Assembly: GCA_002329485.1 (NCBI GenBank)
Contig: DCTZ01000014.1
Location: 2,183-14,086, forward strand
Direction of reading: 5' to 3'
From: Caryophanales bacterium UBA1427
Lineage (GTDB): Bacteria; Bacillota_I; Bacilli_A; ML615J-28; CAG-313
DNA length: 11,904 nt
The notes under the pieces were generated by a model that was given only the letters and a program-made list of their open reading frames with translations, was not told the DNA's origin and made no database searches. A program made the translations under genes and the position numbers. Of this stretch, positions 1 through 7,321 are shown piece by piece; position 1 is the stretch's first letter; each line of letters opens with the position of its first letter.

Positions 1-1
1 A

Positions 2-682
2 GACGGCGATGCGAGATACGTGGCCGCAAGCTCCGTCAAAAACGCGATTTTGGGTCCGACCATTTTCTCGGCCATCACGGTCAACGACATCGGAAATTAC
101 ACCGCGGTCGACAGCAAGCGGGGACGCTTGTTTACTTACGACTCGGAAGGCAATCTGCTCTATATTTCCGGTGAAAAAGGCGAATTGTCCAACAGTATCA
201 ACGATCCCGTAGCCGTCAACTATTTCCTAACCACCAATTTGGACGGAAATGAAACGGAACTTGTGTTGGTGCTTGATCGCGGATCCAAAAGCATCATTTC
301 CTTCGCCACCACAACGTTCGGCGAACTGATCAACAAGGCGACGAAACTGTATCTGGAAAACGATGTTATCGGAGCCGAACAATACTGGCGCGAAGTTATC
401 AAAATGAACAGTAACTACGAATTGGGCTATATCGGCATCGGCAAGAGTTTGTTGAGAAGAGGCGAATTCAAAGAAGCCATGGAATACTTCAAACTCGGCC
501 ACAGTTCGACCTATTATTCGAAAGCCTTCCAACAATACCGCGACAATTACCTGAAAGAAAACTTTGATTGGATTATGTCCGGAATTCTGCTTGGATGCTT
601 TGTGATAATCGCCCTTGTTTATTTCGTTCGTTTAAGAAAAGGATACAAACCGGAAGAAGAGGAGGGTGGCGTCAATGACTAA
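2..682 (+). CDS. Membrane-anchored beta-propeller/TPR-like surface protein (3' part only)
   Basis: The gene enters from the left edge; 226 residues are visible in frame from base 2, ending at a TAA. Residues about 25-100 look like the last blades of an NHL/YncE-type beta-propeller: short beta-rich repeats with AVDSKRGRLFTYDSEGNL and LVLDRGSKSIISF. Residues about 106-171 form two TPR-like helical hairpins (LYLENDVIGAEQYWREVIKM, then GYIGIGKSLLRRGEFKEAME). A single hydrophobic segment at about 189-209 is followed by basic RLRK and an acidic tail, so the propeller and TPR part should lie outside the cell with a short cytoplasmic tail. The last 8 bases overlap the next gene. Proteins of this architecture sit beside DUF5696 and sugar permease genes in Paenibacillus-type genomes (from memory). 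A role as scaffold or glycan sensor for the importer is inference; no catalytic motif is visible. A GTG at 20 is internal, not the real start. Confidence 0.75.
   Translation, partial: DGDARYVAASSVKNAILGPTIFSAITVNDIGNYTAVDSKRGRLFTYDSEGNLLYISGEKGELSNSINDPVAVNYFLTTNLDGNETELVLVLDRGSKSIISFATTTFGELINKATKLYLENDVIGAEQYWREVIKMNSNYELGYIGIGKSLLRRGEFKEAMEYFKLGHSSTYYSKAFQQYRDNYLKENFDWIMSGILLGCFVIIALVYFVRLRKGYKPEEEEGGVND
660..669 (+). promoter_or_regulatory. Ribosome binding site for the Yip1-type gene
   Basis: AGGAGGGTGG lies inside the end of the upstream gene. AGGAGG (660-665) is 9 bases from the ATG at 675. An in-frame GTG at 666 lies within this site and so cannot be served by it, which favours the ATG start. 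Confidence 0.7.
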
Positions 683-1316
683 AGGCCAACAATTTTTGGA
701 AGATTATATCAAGTTTCCCCTCTATATCATGACCCATCCGATTCAGGGATACCGGCAATTCAAAGAAGAGAAAAAAGGCAAAACATCCGTCGGATTGTTT
801 TACCTGGCGATGATGATTCTGGCTTCGATTTTCGAATACAAGTACACCGGTCCGGTTGTGGCTATGTACGACCAAACCAAATTCAGCAGCATTTCCATAA
901 TCGTGTACACAATTGTTCCGGTTGGGGTGTTGTCGGTTGCCAACTGGAGCATTACCACCCTTTTGGACGGCAAAGGCAAAATGAAAGAAATCTTCCTGAT
1001 GGGTTGCTATTCTTTCTTTCCGGTTGTTTATACGACATTCCTGTGTGTCATTTTAAGCAATGTCGTAACCGAAAACGAAGTGGGTTTTCTTAACCTGCTG
1101 TATATCGTTGCTACCTTTTTGCAAGGCTATCTGATTTTCATGGGACTGGTCGTGCTACACGAATACGGTATCGGCAAAACTTTGTTGACATTCCTGTTCA
1201 CTATCGTCGCAACCATGGTTATCATGTTTATCGCTTTGTTAATCTTTGACTTATCGCAACAAATCTACGGATTTCTTTACTCTTTGTATTATGAAATCTC
1301 CATGAGGTTCTTTTAG
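675..1316 (+). CDS. Yip1-family polytopic membrane protein
   Basis: The protein has 213 residues and about five predicted membrane segments, near residues 38-55, 71-91, 107-128, 138-162 and 168-192, preceded by a polar amphipathic N-terminus. Features that fit the Yip1 domain are an N-W-x-x-x-x-L-L-D-G-K-G-K motif at about 90-102 after the second helix, a following Y-x-x-x-P helix (CYSFFPVVYT), and a helix ending VVLHEYG. The ATG at 675 is chosen because of the AGGAGG nine bases upstream; the start overlaps the upstream stop by 8 bases, so translational coupling is likely. Bacterial Yip1-domain proteins have no firmly established biochemical role. Its position between two surface-anchored proteins and before an ABC permease pair suggests a membrane partner of that assembly (inference). 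No nucleotide-binding or enzymatic motif is visible. Confidence 0.75.
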   Translation: MTKGQQFLEDYIKFPLYIMTHPIQGYRQFKEEKKGKTSVGLFYLAMMILASIFEYKYTGPVVAMYDQTKFSSISIIVYTIVPVGVLSVANWSITTLLDGKGKMKEIFLMGCYSFFPVVYTTFLCVILSNVVTENEVGFLNLLYIVATFLQGYLIFMGLVVLHEYGIGKTLLTFLFTIVATMVIMFIALLIFDLSQQIYGFLYSLYYEISMRFF

Positions 1317-1323
1317 GGGGTGA
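1315..1323 (+). promoter_or_regulatory. Ribosome binding site for the DUF5696-type gene
   Basis: AGGGGGTGA differs by one base from the full anti-Shine-Dalgarno complement AGGAGGTGA. It begins in the stop codon of the preceding gene and ends 4 bases before the ATG at 1328. Confidence 0.65.
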
Positions 1324-1327
1324 CACG

Positions 1328-4300
1328 ATGGATAATACTGTGAAAAAAAGCCACTGGCCAAAATGGTTAACCTTTAAAAGAACGCTTTTCATTGTGCTGT
1401 TCCTGGGAGTAACGGTTTTCCTCTTGATATACTTCCTGGGAGGATACAAACCTCTCGTCGAAGCATCCAATACGCGTCCATTTTCGAAAGAAGGTTTCCT
1501 CTCCTATGCGGAGTTGGAAGAAATGGCGTATGCGGAAGTGGACAAGTGGATTGACGAACTTCCTTACGAGGAAAACGATACCTGGGAAACAAAAATCACA
1601 TCTCTCAGATACAGCGAACAAAAATCGGCACTGGAAAACGCCGTGAAACAGGAAAGAACCGCAGCCGATAACAAACGAAAGGCTTTGGCAAAAGACGTAA
1701 CGACTCTGAACCAGGAAATAGCGACTTTAAAGGCGGAACGTCAAACCAAAATCGACGGCGGAATGGCAGAAGATGACGACGAAATCAAAGCCATCGATGC
1801 CCAAATAACCAGCATAGAAACCGAGATTGCTGCTTTGAACGACCAAATCGCTTATTGGGACAGCGAATACGACCGCTTCAACCAATACACTATGGATCTG
1901 TTTGCTTTGGTTTTGCCGGAGAGAGATGTATATCGGAAAAACCAAATGCTGGCTTCGTTTACTTTCGAAAAAATGTTTGAAAACGCTGATTACGCTTTCT
2001 ATTTCAACAAACGAAACACAATGTTTAAATTGGTGGAAAAAGCCACCGGCGTGGAATGGTATTCGAATCCTCAGGTTCCTGACGATTTCAACGATACCCC
2101 TGTCAACAGCGAAATTCAGAAATCGACAATCAATCTTTACTATATCGGCAGCAAAGGTTCGACCAAGCTTTATAACAGCTATACCTACAGCGTTTCCGAT
2201 ATCGGGGAAGACAAAGACGAAATCCAACCGAACTTTTTCATCAAAATCGATGGGCAAAACAATTCCGTCCAGGTGTTGTACATCATGGAAAAACGCGGAA
2301 TCGACTACACTTATTTTCCGTACCGGATTTCCAAGGAACGTTTGGAAGAGGTTTTGGCCCGCAACGAGCAACTGATTGAAGAAGGCTTGCTTCCCGAAGA
2401 AAAACGATTGACTGCCTGGGAAATATCGCTAATCAAAACCGAATATTTCGAACTTAAGAAAGAAACGATGGACGACGGAACCGTTCGGGAAGTTTATTAC
2501 CGAAAAGGTTCAGTCTCGCCAAGCGATATCAAACTGCAAATCCGCAAAGACCTATACGAATACTTATATGTAAGATGCGGATACACCCAGGAAGAATCCG
2601 AACGGGATAATGCGGAATTCAATGTCGAAATCGATATCGCCAAACCGAAGTTCGAAATTGCCATCGAATACCAATTGACCGAATACGGTTTAAAGACGAC
2701 TTTGCTGGCCAATTCGATTGTGGAAACACCGGAATATCCGATTGCCAATATCGATATTTTGCCTTATTTCACGATTGCCCACCACTCCAATGAAGGATAT
2801 ATGATTATCCCGGACGGCAGCGGCGCCATTATGAATTACAACAACGGCAAAACAACTTACAATCAGTATTCCCAACGCATTTACGGCAAAGATCTTGCGA
2901 AAAAACAACAAATCAAACCGTCCGCAACCGAACAGATTCTGTTGCCGATGTTCGCGACGGTCAACCTCACCAAACAAAGCGGTTTGTTGGTCGATGTCAT
3001 TCAGGGCGCGCCGCAACTTCTCTTAACTGCCGACATCAGCAAACGGACCGAAGCATACAACAAGATTTATTATTCGGCCTTTCTCAGGGAAAGCCAAAGA
3101 GTTACTATCGGTACCGGTTGGTACGCCACCGAACACTTCAAGTGGACGAAAGAAAAAGTGCAAACCGATATCGTGCTTGATTATTATGTGCTGAAGGCAA
3201 GCGAACTTACTTATTCGCAGATAGCCAAAAAATACCGCGGCATTTTGATGAACCGCTATCAGTTGACCGAAAACGATACTACCGACAAAACAGTTTTGAA
3301 TATCGATTTGCTCGGGGTTTACGACTATCGCAACGATTTCCTCGGCATCGGTTATACCGACAAAAAGACTTTGACAACTTTCAAACAGGCGATGGAAATC
3401 GTCGATACGCTGACCGAATTCCAGGAAGACATCAATATCATCTTCCGCGGTTGGCGCAAAGAAGGACTGATTGACGAAAGCTTCCAGAACATGAGCTACA
3501 GCAAACTCCTGGGCCGAAAGAAAGTTCTCGACGAACTGATTGAAAAGCTCGAGGGGTTAAATATCGACTTGTATCCGTTTGTCAATTTCGGCGAAGTCAA
3601 TCAATACCAGGAACGTTTCGGTCGCAACTACTATACGGCCCGCGATGTCGCGAGCGACATTGTACAGAAATATCCGTTTGACCCGTCAACCTATCTGTTT
3701 GACAAAACGAAAAAACCGATTTATCCGGTTTCACCGCGATTCTACGAACGGTTTATGCAAAACATCGTGGAAGATTACGATTTCGGTTTTGACAATATGG
3801 CCTTCGGTAATTTAGGCAGTGCCATGGTCGGCGATTACAAAAAACGCAACGAATTTACGAAATACTCCGCCATGCTTGCAAGCATCAATTCCTTGGAAAT
3901 GGCAAACAACCGTTTTGCCAAAATGGCCCTTTATTCGCCGTACGATTTTGCGCTGCCGTATACTTCCATCGCTTTGGATGTACCTTATACTTCGTCAACT
4001 TACGAAATATTCGACTATTCGATTCCGTTCTATCAAATGGTAATCTCCGGTCTGTTCGATTACAGCGGCATGGTTGTCAATGCCAATGACGAAAAAGGCC
4101 TCAACTTTCACGTCATGCATATTTTGGAAACCGGATCGAATGTCCACTTTGTCTTCAGTTACGAAGATTCCGCAAAACTCATCCAAACCGATTACAACTA
4201 TTACTACTACACCCAATTCAGCAAATGGCTCGAAGACGTCAAAGAATTGACCGGTATCATCAACGAAATCGGCATCCACGGCAAAGAACTGATGAGCCAT

Positions 4301-4450
4301 GAACTTGTGGGCATCAACACTTACAGAGTAATTTACGAAAATACTCACGAAAGGGTTACGATTTATCTCAATTACTCGGATGCGGTGGTTGTCGCCGACG
4401 GCATCGCCATCAATCCGTTAAGCTATGTTTATCAGAAAGGAGTGCTTTAA
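1328..4450 (+). CDS. Large membrane-anchored extracellular DUF5696-type protein
   Basis: The protein has 1040 residues. An N-terminal basic stretch and a single hydrophobic helix (about 20-38) form a signal anchor, leaving the rest outside. Residues about 95-185 are highly charged and helical, with a predicted coiled coil (TLNQEIATLKAER, then IDAQITSIETEIAALNDQI). From about 205 the protein turns beta-rich, with TMFKLVEKATGVEWYSNP, and then carries the DUF5696-like core, including GYMIIPDGSGAIMNYNNGK (490-508) and RIYGKDLA. Residues about 655-1000 alternate beta strands and helices, with strand-like ends at LNIDLLGVYDY, DINIIFRGWRKEG, IDLYPFVNFGE and DFGFDNMAFGNLG, which resembles a TIM barrel. 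Glycosidase activity is therefore possible, but I cannot name catalytic residues. The family is uncharacterised as far as I know and commonly lies beside sugar ABC permeases. Three bases separate it from the next gene, so one operon. A glycan-binding or glycan-processing surface role is inference. Confidence 0.75.
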   Translation: MDNTVKKSHWPKWLTFKRTLFIVLFLGVTVFLLIYFLGGYKPLVEASNTRPFSKEGFLSYAELEEMAYAEVDKWIDELPYEENDTWETKITSLRYSEQKSALENAVKQERTAADNKRKALAKDVTTLNQEIATLKAERQTKIDGGMAEDDDEIKAIDAQITSIETEIAALNDQIAYWDSEYDRFNQYTMDLFALVLPERDVYRKNQMLASFTFEKMFENADYAFYFNKRNTMFKLVEKATGVEWYSNPQVPDDFNDTPVNSEIQKSTINLYYIGSKGSTKLYNSYTYSVSDIGEDKDEIQPNFFIKIDGQNNSVQVLYIMEKRGIDYTYFPYRISKERLEEVLARNEQLIEEGLLPEEKRLTAWEISLIKTEYFELKKETMDDGTVREVYYRKGSVSPSDIKLQIRKDLYEYLYVRCGYTQEESERDNAEFNVEIDIAKPKFEIAIEYQLTEYGLKTTLLANSIVETPEYPIANIDILPYFTIAHHSNEGYMIIPDGSGAIMNYNNGKTTYNQYSQRIYGKDLAKKQQIKPSATEQILLPMFATVNLTKQSGLLVDVIQGAPQLLLTADISKRTEAYNKIYYSAFLRESQRVTIGTGWYATEHFKWTKEKVQTDIVLDYYVLKASELTYSQIAKKYRGILMNRYQLTENDTTDKTVLNIDLLGVYDYRNDFLGIGYTDKKTLTTFKQAMEIVDTLTEFQEDINIIFRGWRKEGLIDESFQNMSYSKLLGRKKVLDELIEKLEGLNIDLYPFVNFGEVNQYQERFGRNYYTARDVASDIVQKYPFDPSTYLFDKTKKPIYPVSPRFYERFMQNIVEDYDFGFDNMAFGNLGSAMVGDYKKRNEFTKYSAMLASINSLEMANNRFAKMALYSPYDFALPYTSIALDVPYTSSTYEIFDYSIPFYQMVISGLFDYSGMVVNANDEKGLNFHVMHILETGSNVHFVFSYEDSAKLIQTDYNYYYYTQFSKWLEDVKELTGIINEIGIHGKELMSHELVGINTYRVIYENTHERVTIYLNYSDAVVVADGIAINPLSYVYQKGVL

Positions 4451-4453
4451 CCG

Positions 4454-5557
4454 ATGTTTAATAGACTGAAAGAAAAAATTAAAGCCTTCTTTTCCGATCT
4501 TTGGGTAACCCTCAAGGAAAAATACCGCACATCGAAACTGCCAGAGTTTTTCGCCAAGTGCTGGCACTATGTTTCGATCGGTTTGTATTATCTCTTTTGG
4601 CCTTTGCTTAAACTGAAACAAAAGACTTACGACAAGTTGAGATACGACCAACAAAAAGTTGTTGTTTCGTTAATCTTCTTGACGCCTGTCCTTTTCGGTT
4701 TCATAGTTTTCTTTGCTTATCCTTTAATCATGTCGTTTATTTACTCGTTCAGTACCGTCCAAGCCGCCGGCGGAAAGGCCACGATTTACTTCGGCCAATA
4801 CTTCCAGACCAAAGGTGTTTACGAAAATCCGATCTTCGATTTGTTTCACAACTACAAATACGCATTGAGAGTGAATGCCGATTTTCCGGTGCAATTGGTG
4901 AATACCATCCGGGATACCGCCATCGACACCGTTGTCATTGCGATTTTCAGTTTGTTGATAGCGGTTATGCTGAACGGAAAATTCAAAGGCCGCGCTTTTG
5001 TGAGAGCCGTCTTCTTCCTGCCGGTTATTCTGAACTCGGAAGCGATTGATGCGGCGATTGATAAAGCGAGCACCGTGGATGCGGTGTTGAATTCGATGGG
5101 AAGCGGAGCCTTGCGAGCCATCTTTGACTTAAATATGTTTATGGTGCAAATCGGTCTTCCGGTGACCTTGGTCAATTTCCTTTCGGGCATCACCACCGCA
5201 ATCTACCGAACCATTTCTTATTCCGGCGTGCAGATTTTGATATTCCTTGCAGCGATTCAATCGGTGCCGACGCACCTTTACGAAGCCGCTCGGATCGAAG
5301 GAGCGACGAAATACGAATCGTTCTGGAAGATAACCTTGCCGATGGTGTCGCCGATAATCATGACCGTTGTCGTTTATACGATTATCGACTCGTTCCTACG
5401 CTCGGAAGTTAACAACATTATCAATATTCAATTAACGAATGCGAACTACGGATATCACGCTGCGATGTCTTGGATCTACATGATTTGTTCGATTTTGCTT
5501 TTGGCCGTATCGCTATTCATTTTATCGAAGGTGGTGTTCTATCAAGATGAAAGATAA
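4454..5557 (+). CDS. Sugar ABC transporter permease, MalF-type (CUT1 family)
   Basis: This is one of two membrane subunits of a binding-protein-dependent carbohydrate importer, 367 residues long. The cytoplasmic EAA loop that docks on the ATPase is clear at residues about 277-300 (EAARIEGATKYESFWKITLP). Membrane helices are predicted near 69-97, 155-174, 183-195, 258-272, 300-315 and 336-362, and RAVFFLPVIL is typical of the family. It is longer than the usual 290-300 residues: an N-terminal amphipathic/hydrophobic region (1-60, possibly one extra helix) and an extended external loop at about 100-150. A further insert at about 196-245 lies between transmembrane segments. AAAGGAG (4436-4442) lies 11 bases before the ATG, inside the end of the DUF5696 gene. 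The last 11 bases overlap the next permease. The substrate cannot be read from the sequence; the neighbours suggest an aminosugar-containing oligosaccharide (inference). Confidence 0.92.
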   Translation: MFNRLKEKIKAFFSDLWVTLKEKYRTSKLPEFFAKCWHYVSIGLYYLFWPLLKLKQKTYDKLRYDQQKVVVSLIFLTPVLFGFIVFFAYPLIMSFIYSFSTVQAAGGKATIYFGQYFQTKGVYENPIFDLFHNYKYALRVNADFPVQLVNTIRDTAIDTVVIAIFSLLIAVMLNGKFKGRAFVRAVFFLPVILNSEAIDAAIDKASTVDAVLNSMGSGALRAIFDLNMFMVQIGLPVTLVNFLSGITTAIYRTISYSGVQILIFLAAIQSVPTHLYEAARIEGATKYESFWKITLPMVSPIIMTVVVYTIIDSFLRSEVNNIINIQLTNANYGYHAAMSWIYMICSILLLAVSLFILSKVVFYQDER

Positions 5558-6611
5558 AAAGACCCGCCAAGAATTGAAACAAATGGCGATTGCCAAATAT
5601 CAGGCCATCAAAGCCGATTTGCAAAATCCGGTTAAAAGAGCGGTGCGCGCACGCAAAATGTCGGACAGCGCCAGTTCGTTCTTAAGAGCCGTAATCATTA
5701 CGGGCCTGTCGTTTATTATTTTGTTCCCGATTTTCCAACAAATCACCCTGGCTTTAAGACACCCCGAAGATATCAACAATCCGTTGATTATTTGGATACC
5801 GGAAAAATTTTCGCTTCTTAACTTTACCATATCGATTCGCCTACTTTCTTACTGGAAAGCTTTACTCAATAATATCAAGGTTTCGACAATTGTCATGTTG
5901 TTGCAGATTGCTTCCACATCTTTAGCCGGATATGCGTTTGCCAGGCTTAAGTTTAAAGGCAGCAACATCATTTTCTGGATCCTCATGATTACCCTGATCA
6001 TGCCCCCGCAAACCACTGCCGTATCGCGACTGCTTTACTTCAGCAACTTCGATATTTTGGGTATCTTCAAACTCTTCAACGGCGGCAAAGGCATCATGAT
6101 CAGAGGACCGGGAAAAGACGAAATCTTCTACATCATGGCCGCAACCGGTCAGGGCATCAGAGCTTCGCTTTTCATATATCTCTTCCGGCAGTTTTTCCGG
6201 GGTATCCCGGTCGAACTCGAAGAATCCGCGCAAATCGACGGCGCAAGCATCTTCAGAACTTACTGGAGCGTTATGCTTCCGAATGCCCGCGGAGTCATGG
6301 TAACGGTCGGACTCTTTGCCTTTGTATGGCAATGGAATGACGTTTTCTATTCCAACCTCTTCAGTGTTGATTCGTCCGACTTCCCGCTTTTATCGCCGCG
6401 TTTGCTGAATACGGCAGAATGGCTCAACAACCTGTTGAAAGCAACGGGACTGTCGTTCCTGGTCGGACCTGATATTCGCGACAATCCGCTCTTTACATCG
6501 CTGATTGCCAATACTTCGGCTTTCCTCATAATGTTACCGTTATTAATCGCTTATCTATTTGTTCAAAGACTCTTTGTTGAGGGTATTGAAAGAACCGGTA
6601 TCGTCGGTTAA
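5547..6611 (+). CDS. Sugar ABC transporter permease, MalG-type (CUT1 family)
   Basis: This is the second permease subunit, 354 residues. It shows the EAA loop as EESAQIDGASIFRTYWSVMLP-like sequence at about 225-245. Other MalG-type marks are AGYAFARLKFKG (127-138), LIMPPQTT (150-157), the WQWND motif after the EAA loop (261-265), and the C-terminal QRLFVEGIERTGIVG, which matches the usual Q-x-x-F-V-x-G-I-x-x-G tail. Six membrane helices are predicted. The length is greater than the usual 275-300 because of a polar 40-residue N-terminus and an insert at about 166-200 (GGKGIMIRGPGKDE) in an external loop. The start ATG overlaps the end of the MalF-type gene by 11 bases, the classic coupling for an obligate heterodimer. 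No ATPase gene follows, so a shared MsmK/UgpC-type ATPase encoded elsewhere is likely. Confidence 0.92.
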   Translation: MKDKKTRQELKQMAIAKYQAIKADLQNPVKRAVRARKMSDSASSFLRAVIITGLSFIILFPIFQQITLALRHPEDINNPLIIWIPEKFSLLNFTISIRLLSYWKALLNNIKVSTIVMLLQIASTSLAGYAFARLKFKGSNIIFWILMITLIMPPQTTAVSRLLYFSNFDILGIFKLFNGGKGIMIRGPGKDEIFYIMAATGQGIRASLFIYLFRQFFRGIPVELEESAQIDGASIFRTYWSVMLPNARGVMVTVGLFAFVWQWNDVFYSNLFSVDSSDFPLLSPRLLNTAEWLNNLLKATGLSFLVGPDIRDNPLFTSLIANTSAFLIMLPLLIAYLFVQRLFVEGIERTGIVG

Positions 6612-6628
6612 GAAAGGAATGGGTGGTT

Positions 6629-7321
6629 ATGAATTCCGAAAAGTTTATGAATAGCAGGATATATCGCTTTCTCGATTATATCTTCCGCTTGGTTTTGTTA
6701 AACTTTCTGATTTTCATAACCGCCCTTTCTTTTTATCTGTTTTTACCCGAAAAAACCCCGAATTGGCTGAAAGATACTTTAAGTTACGGGCAAATGGGCT
6801 TGCTTTTCTTTCCTTCGCTGGTTGCGGTTTTCGATGTCATCAAACAATACGAAGAAAACAAAAGCACATCAATCTTACGTCCATTTTTCCAATCTTTAAA
6901 AAAGCATTACAAAAGCAGCCTGTTGATGGGAATCGGAATGCTGATTATCGCAATTCTTTTATCCAACAGCATCAACGTTTTTTTGCAGCAGTTTCAAAAC
7001 GGCCTCATCAATGTGATCGGTTTCTTTCTAACCGTATCGGTTATCTTGGTGCTTCTTTTTTCCCTGGTTCATTTACCCCTTGTTTTGGTAAATTTTTCGG
7101 GACTGCGCCTGATCGATTACGGGAAGCTGTCGGTGATTTGGGCTTTTCGCGATTTCGGTTTGACTTTGATGATGCTTGTAATCGTGGTTTTTGTTCTGAT
7201 TACCGATATTGTGTTTCCGTATTTTTTAGCTTTTTTCGGAATCAGTTTGCCGATTTATCTGTTGGTAAAACTGTCACTTAAATCCTATGCCAAATATTCA
7301 GAAAAACATAAAGGAGTGTAA
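6629..7321 (+). CDS. YesL-like (DUF624) integral membrane protein
   Basis: The protein has 230 residues and about five membrane helices, near residues 20-40, 52-70, 97-117, 126-157 and 173-215. The layout fits the YesL/DUF624 family: an N-terminal helix preceded by a short basic region (SRIYRFLDYIFRLVLLNFL), then a GLLFFPSLVAVFDVIKQY segment corresponding to the family's G-x-x-x-x-P-A-x-x-A region, then a charged linker. The match is by overall pattern, so family assignment is moderate. DUF624 proteins are frequent companions of CUT1 sugar permeases and glycosidases in Bacillota; their biochemical role is not settled. Two starts are possible: GTG at 6623 or ATG at 6629. AAAGGA (6613-6618) is 4 bases from the first and 10 from the second; the ATG is preferred. 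The stop codon abuts the next ATG exactly. Confidence 0.65.
   Translation: MNSEKFMNSRIYRFLDYIFRLVLLNFLIFITALSFYLFLPEKTPNWLKDTLSYGQMGLLFFPSLVAVFDVIKQYEENKSTSILRPFFQSLKKHYKSSLLMGIGMLIIAILLSNSINVFLQQFQNGLINVIGFFLTVSVILVLLFSLVHLPLVLVNFSGLRLIDYGKLSVIWAFRDFGLTLMMLVIVVFVLITDIVFPYFLAFFGISLPIYLLVKLSLKSYAKYSEKHKGV
7310..7316 (+). promoter_or_regulatory. Ribosome binding site for the first NAGPA-family gene
   Basis: AAAGGAG lies 5 bases before the ATG at 7322 and inside the last codons of the upstream YesL-like gene. It fixes the start and ties translation of the secreted enzyme to the operon. Confidence 0.7.

Noticed and set aside
20..682. GTG at 20 as the start of the first gene
   Set aside because: The frame is open to the window edge with propeller-like sequence before it, and no ribosome site precedes the GTG; the gene is cut by the window.
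1727..2371. Antisense open reading frame of 214 codons
   Set aside because: It lies wholly opposite the DUF5696-type gene, has no ribosome site that I can see, and its residues (rich in F, V and H) look like the reverse reading of an acidic, Lys-rich protein.
1902..2375. Same-strand overlapping frame of 157 codons
   Set aside because: It sits inside the DUF5696-type gene, is rich in Trp, Arg and Ser as expected of an out-of-frame reading, and shows no domain.
6763..7281. Same-strand overlapping frame of 172 codons within the YesL-like gene
   Set aside because: The other frame encodes a clean multi-helix membrane protein with a ribosome site; this one has the low-complexity F/R/Q mix of a shifted frame.
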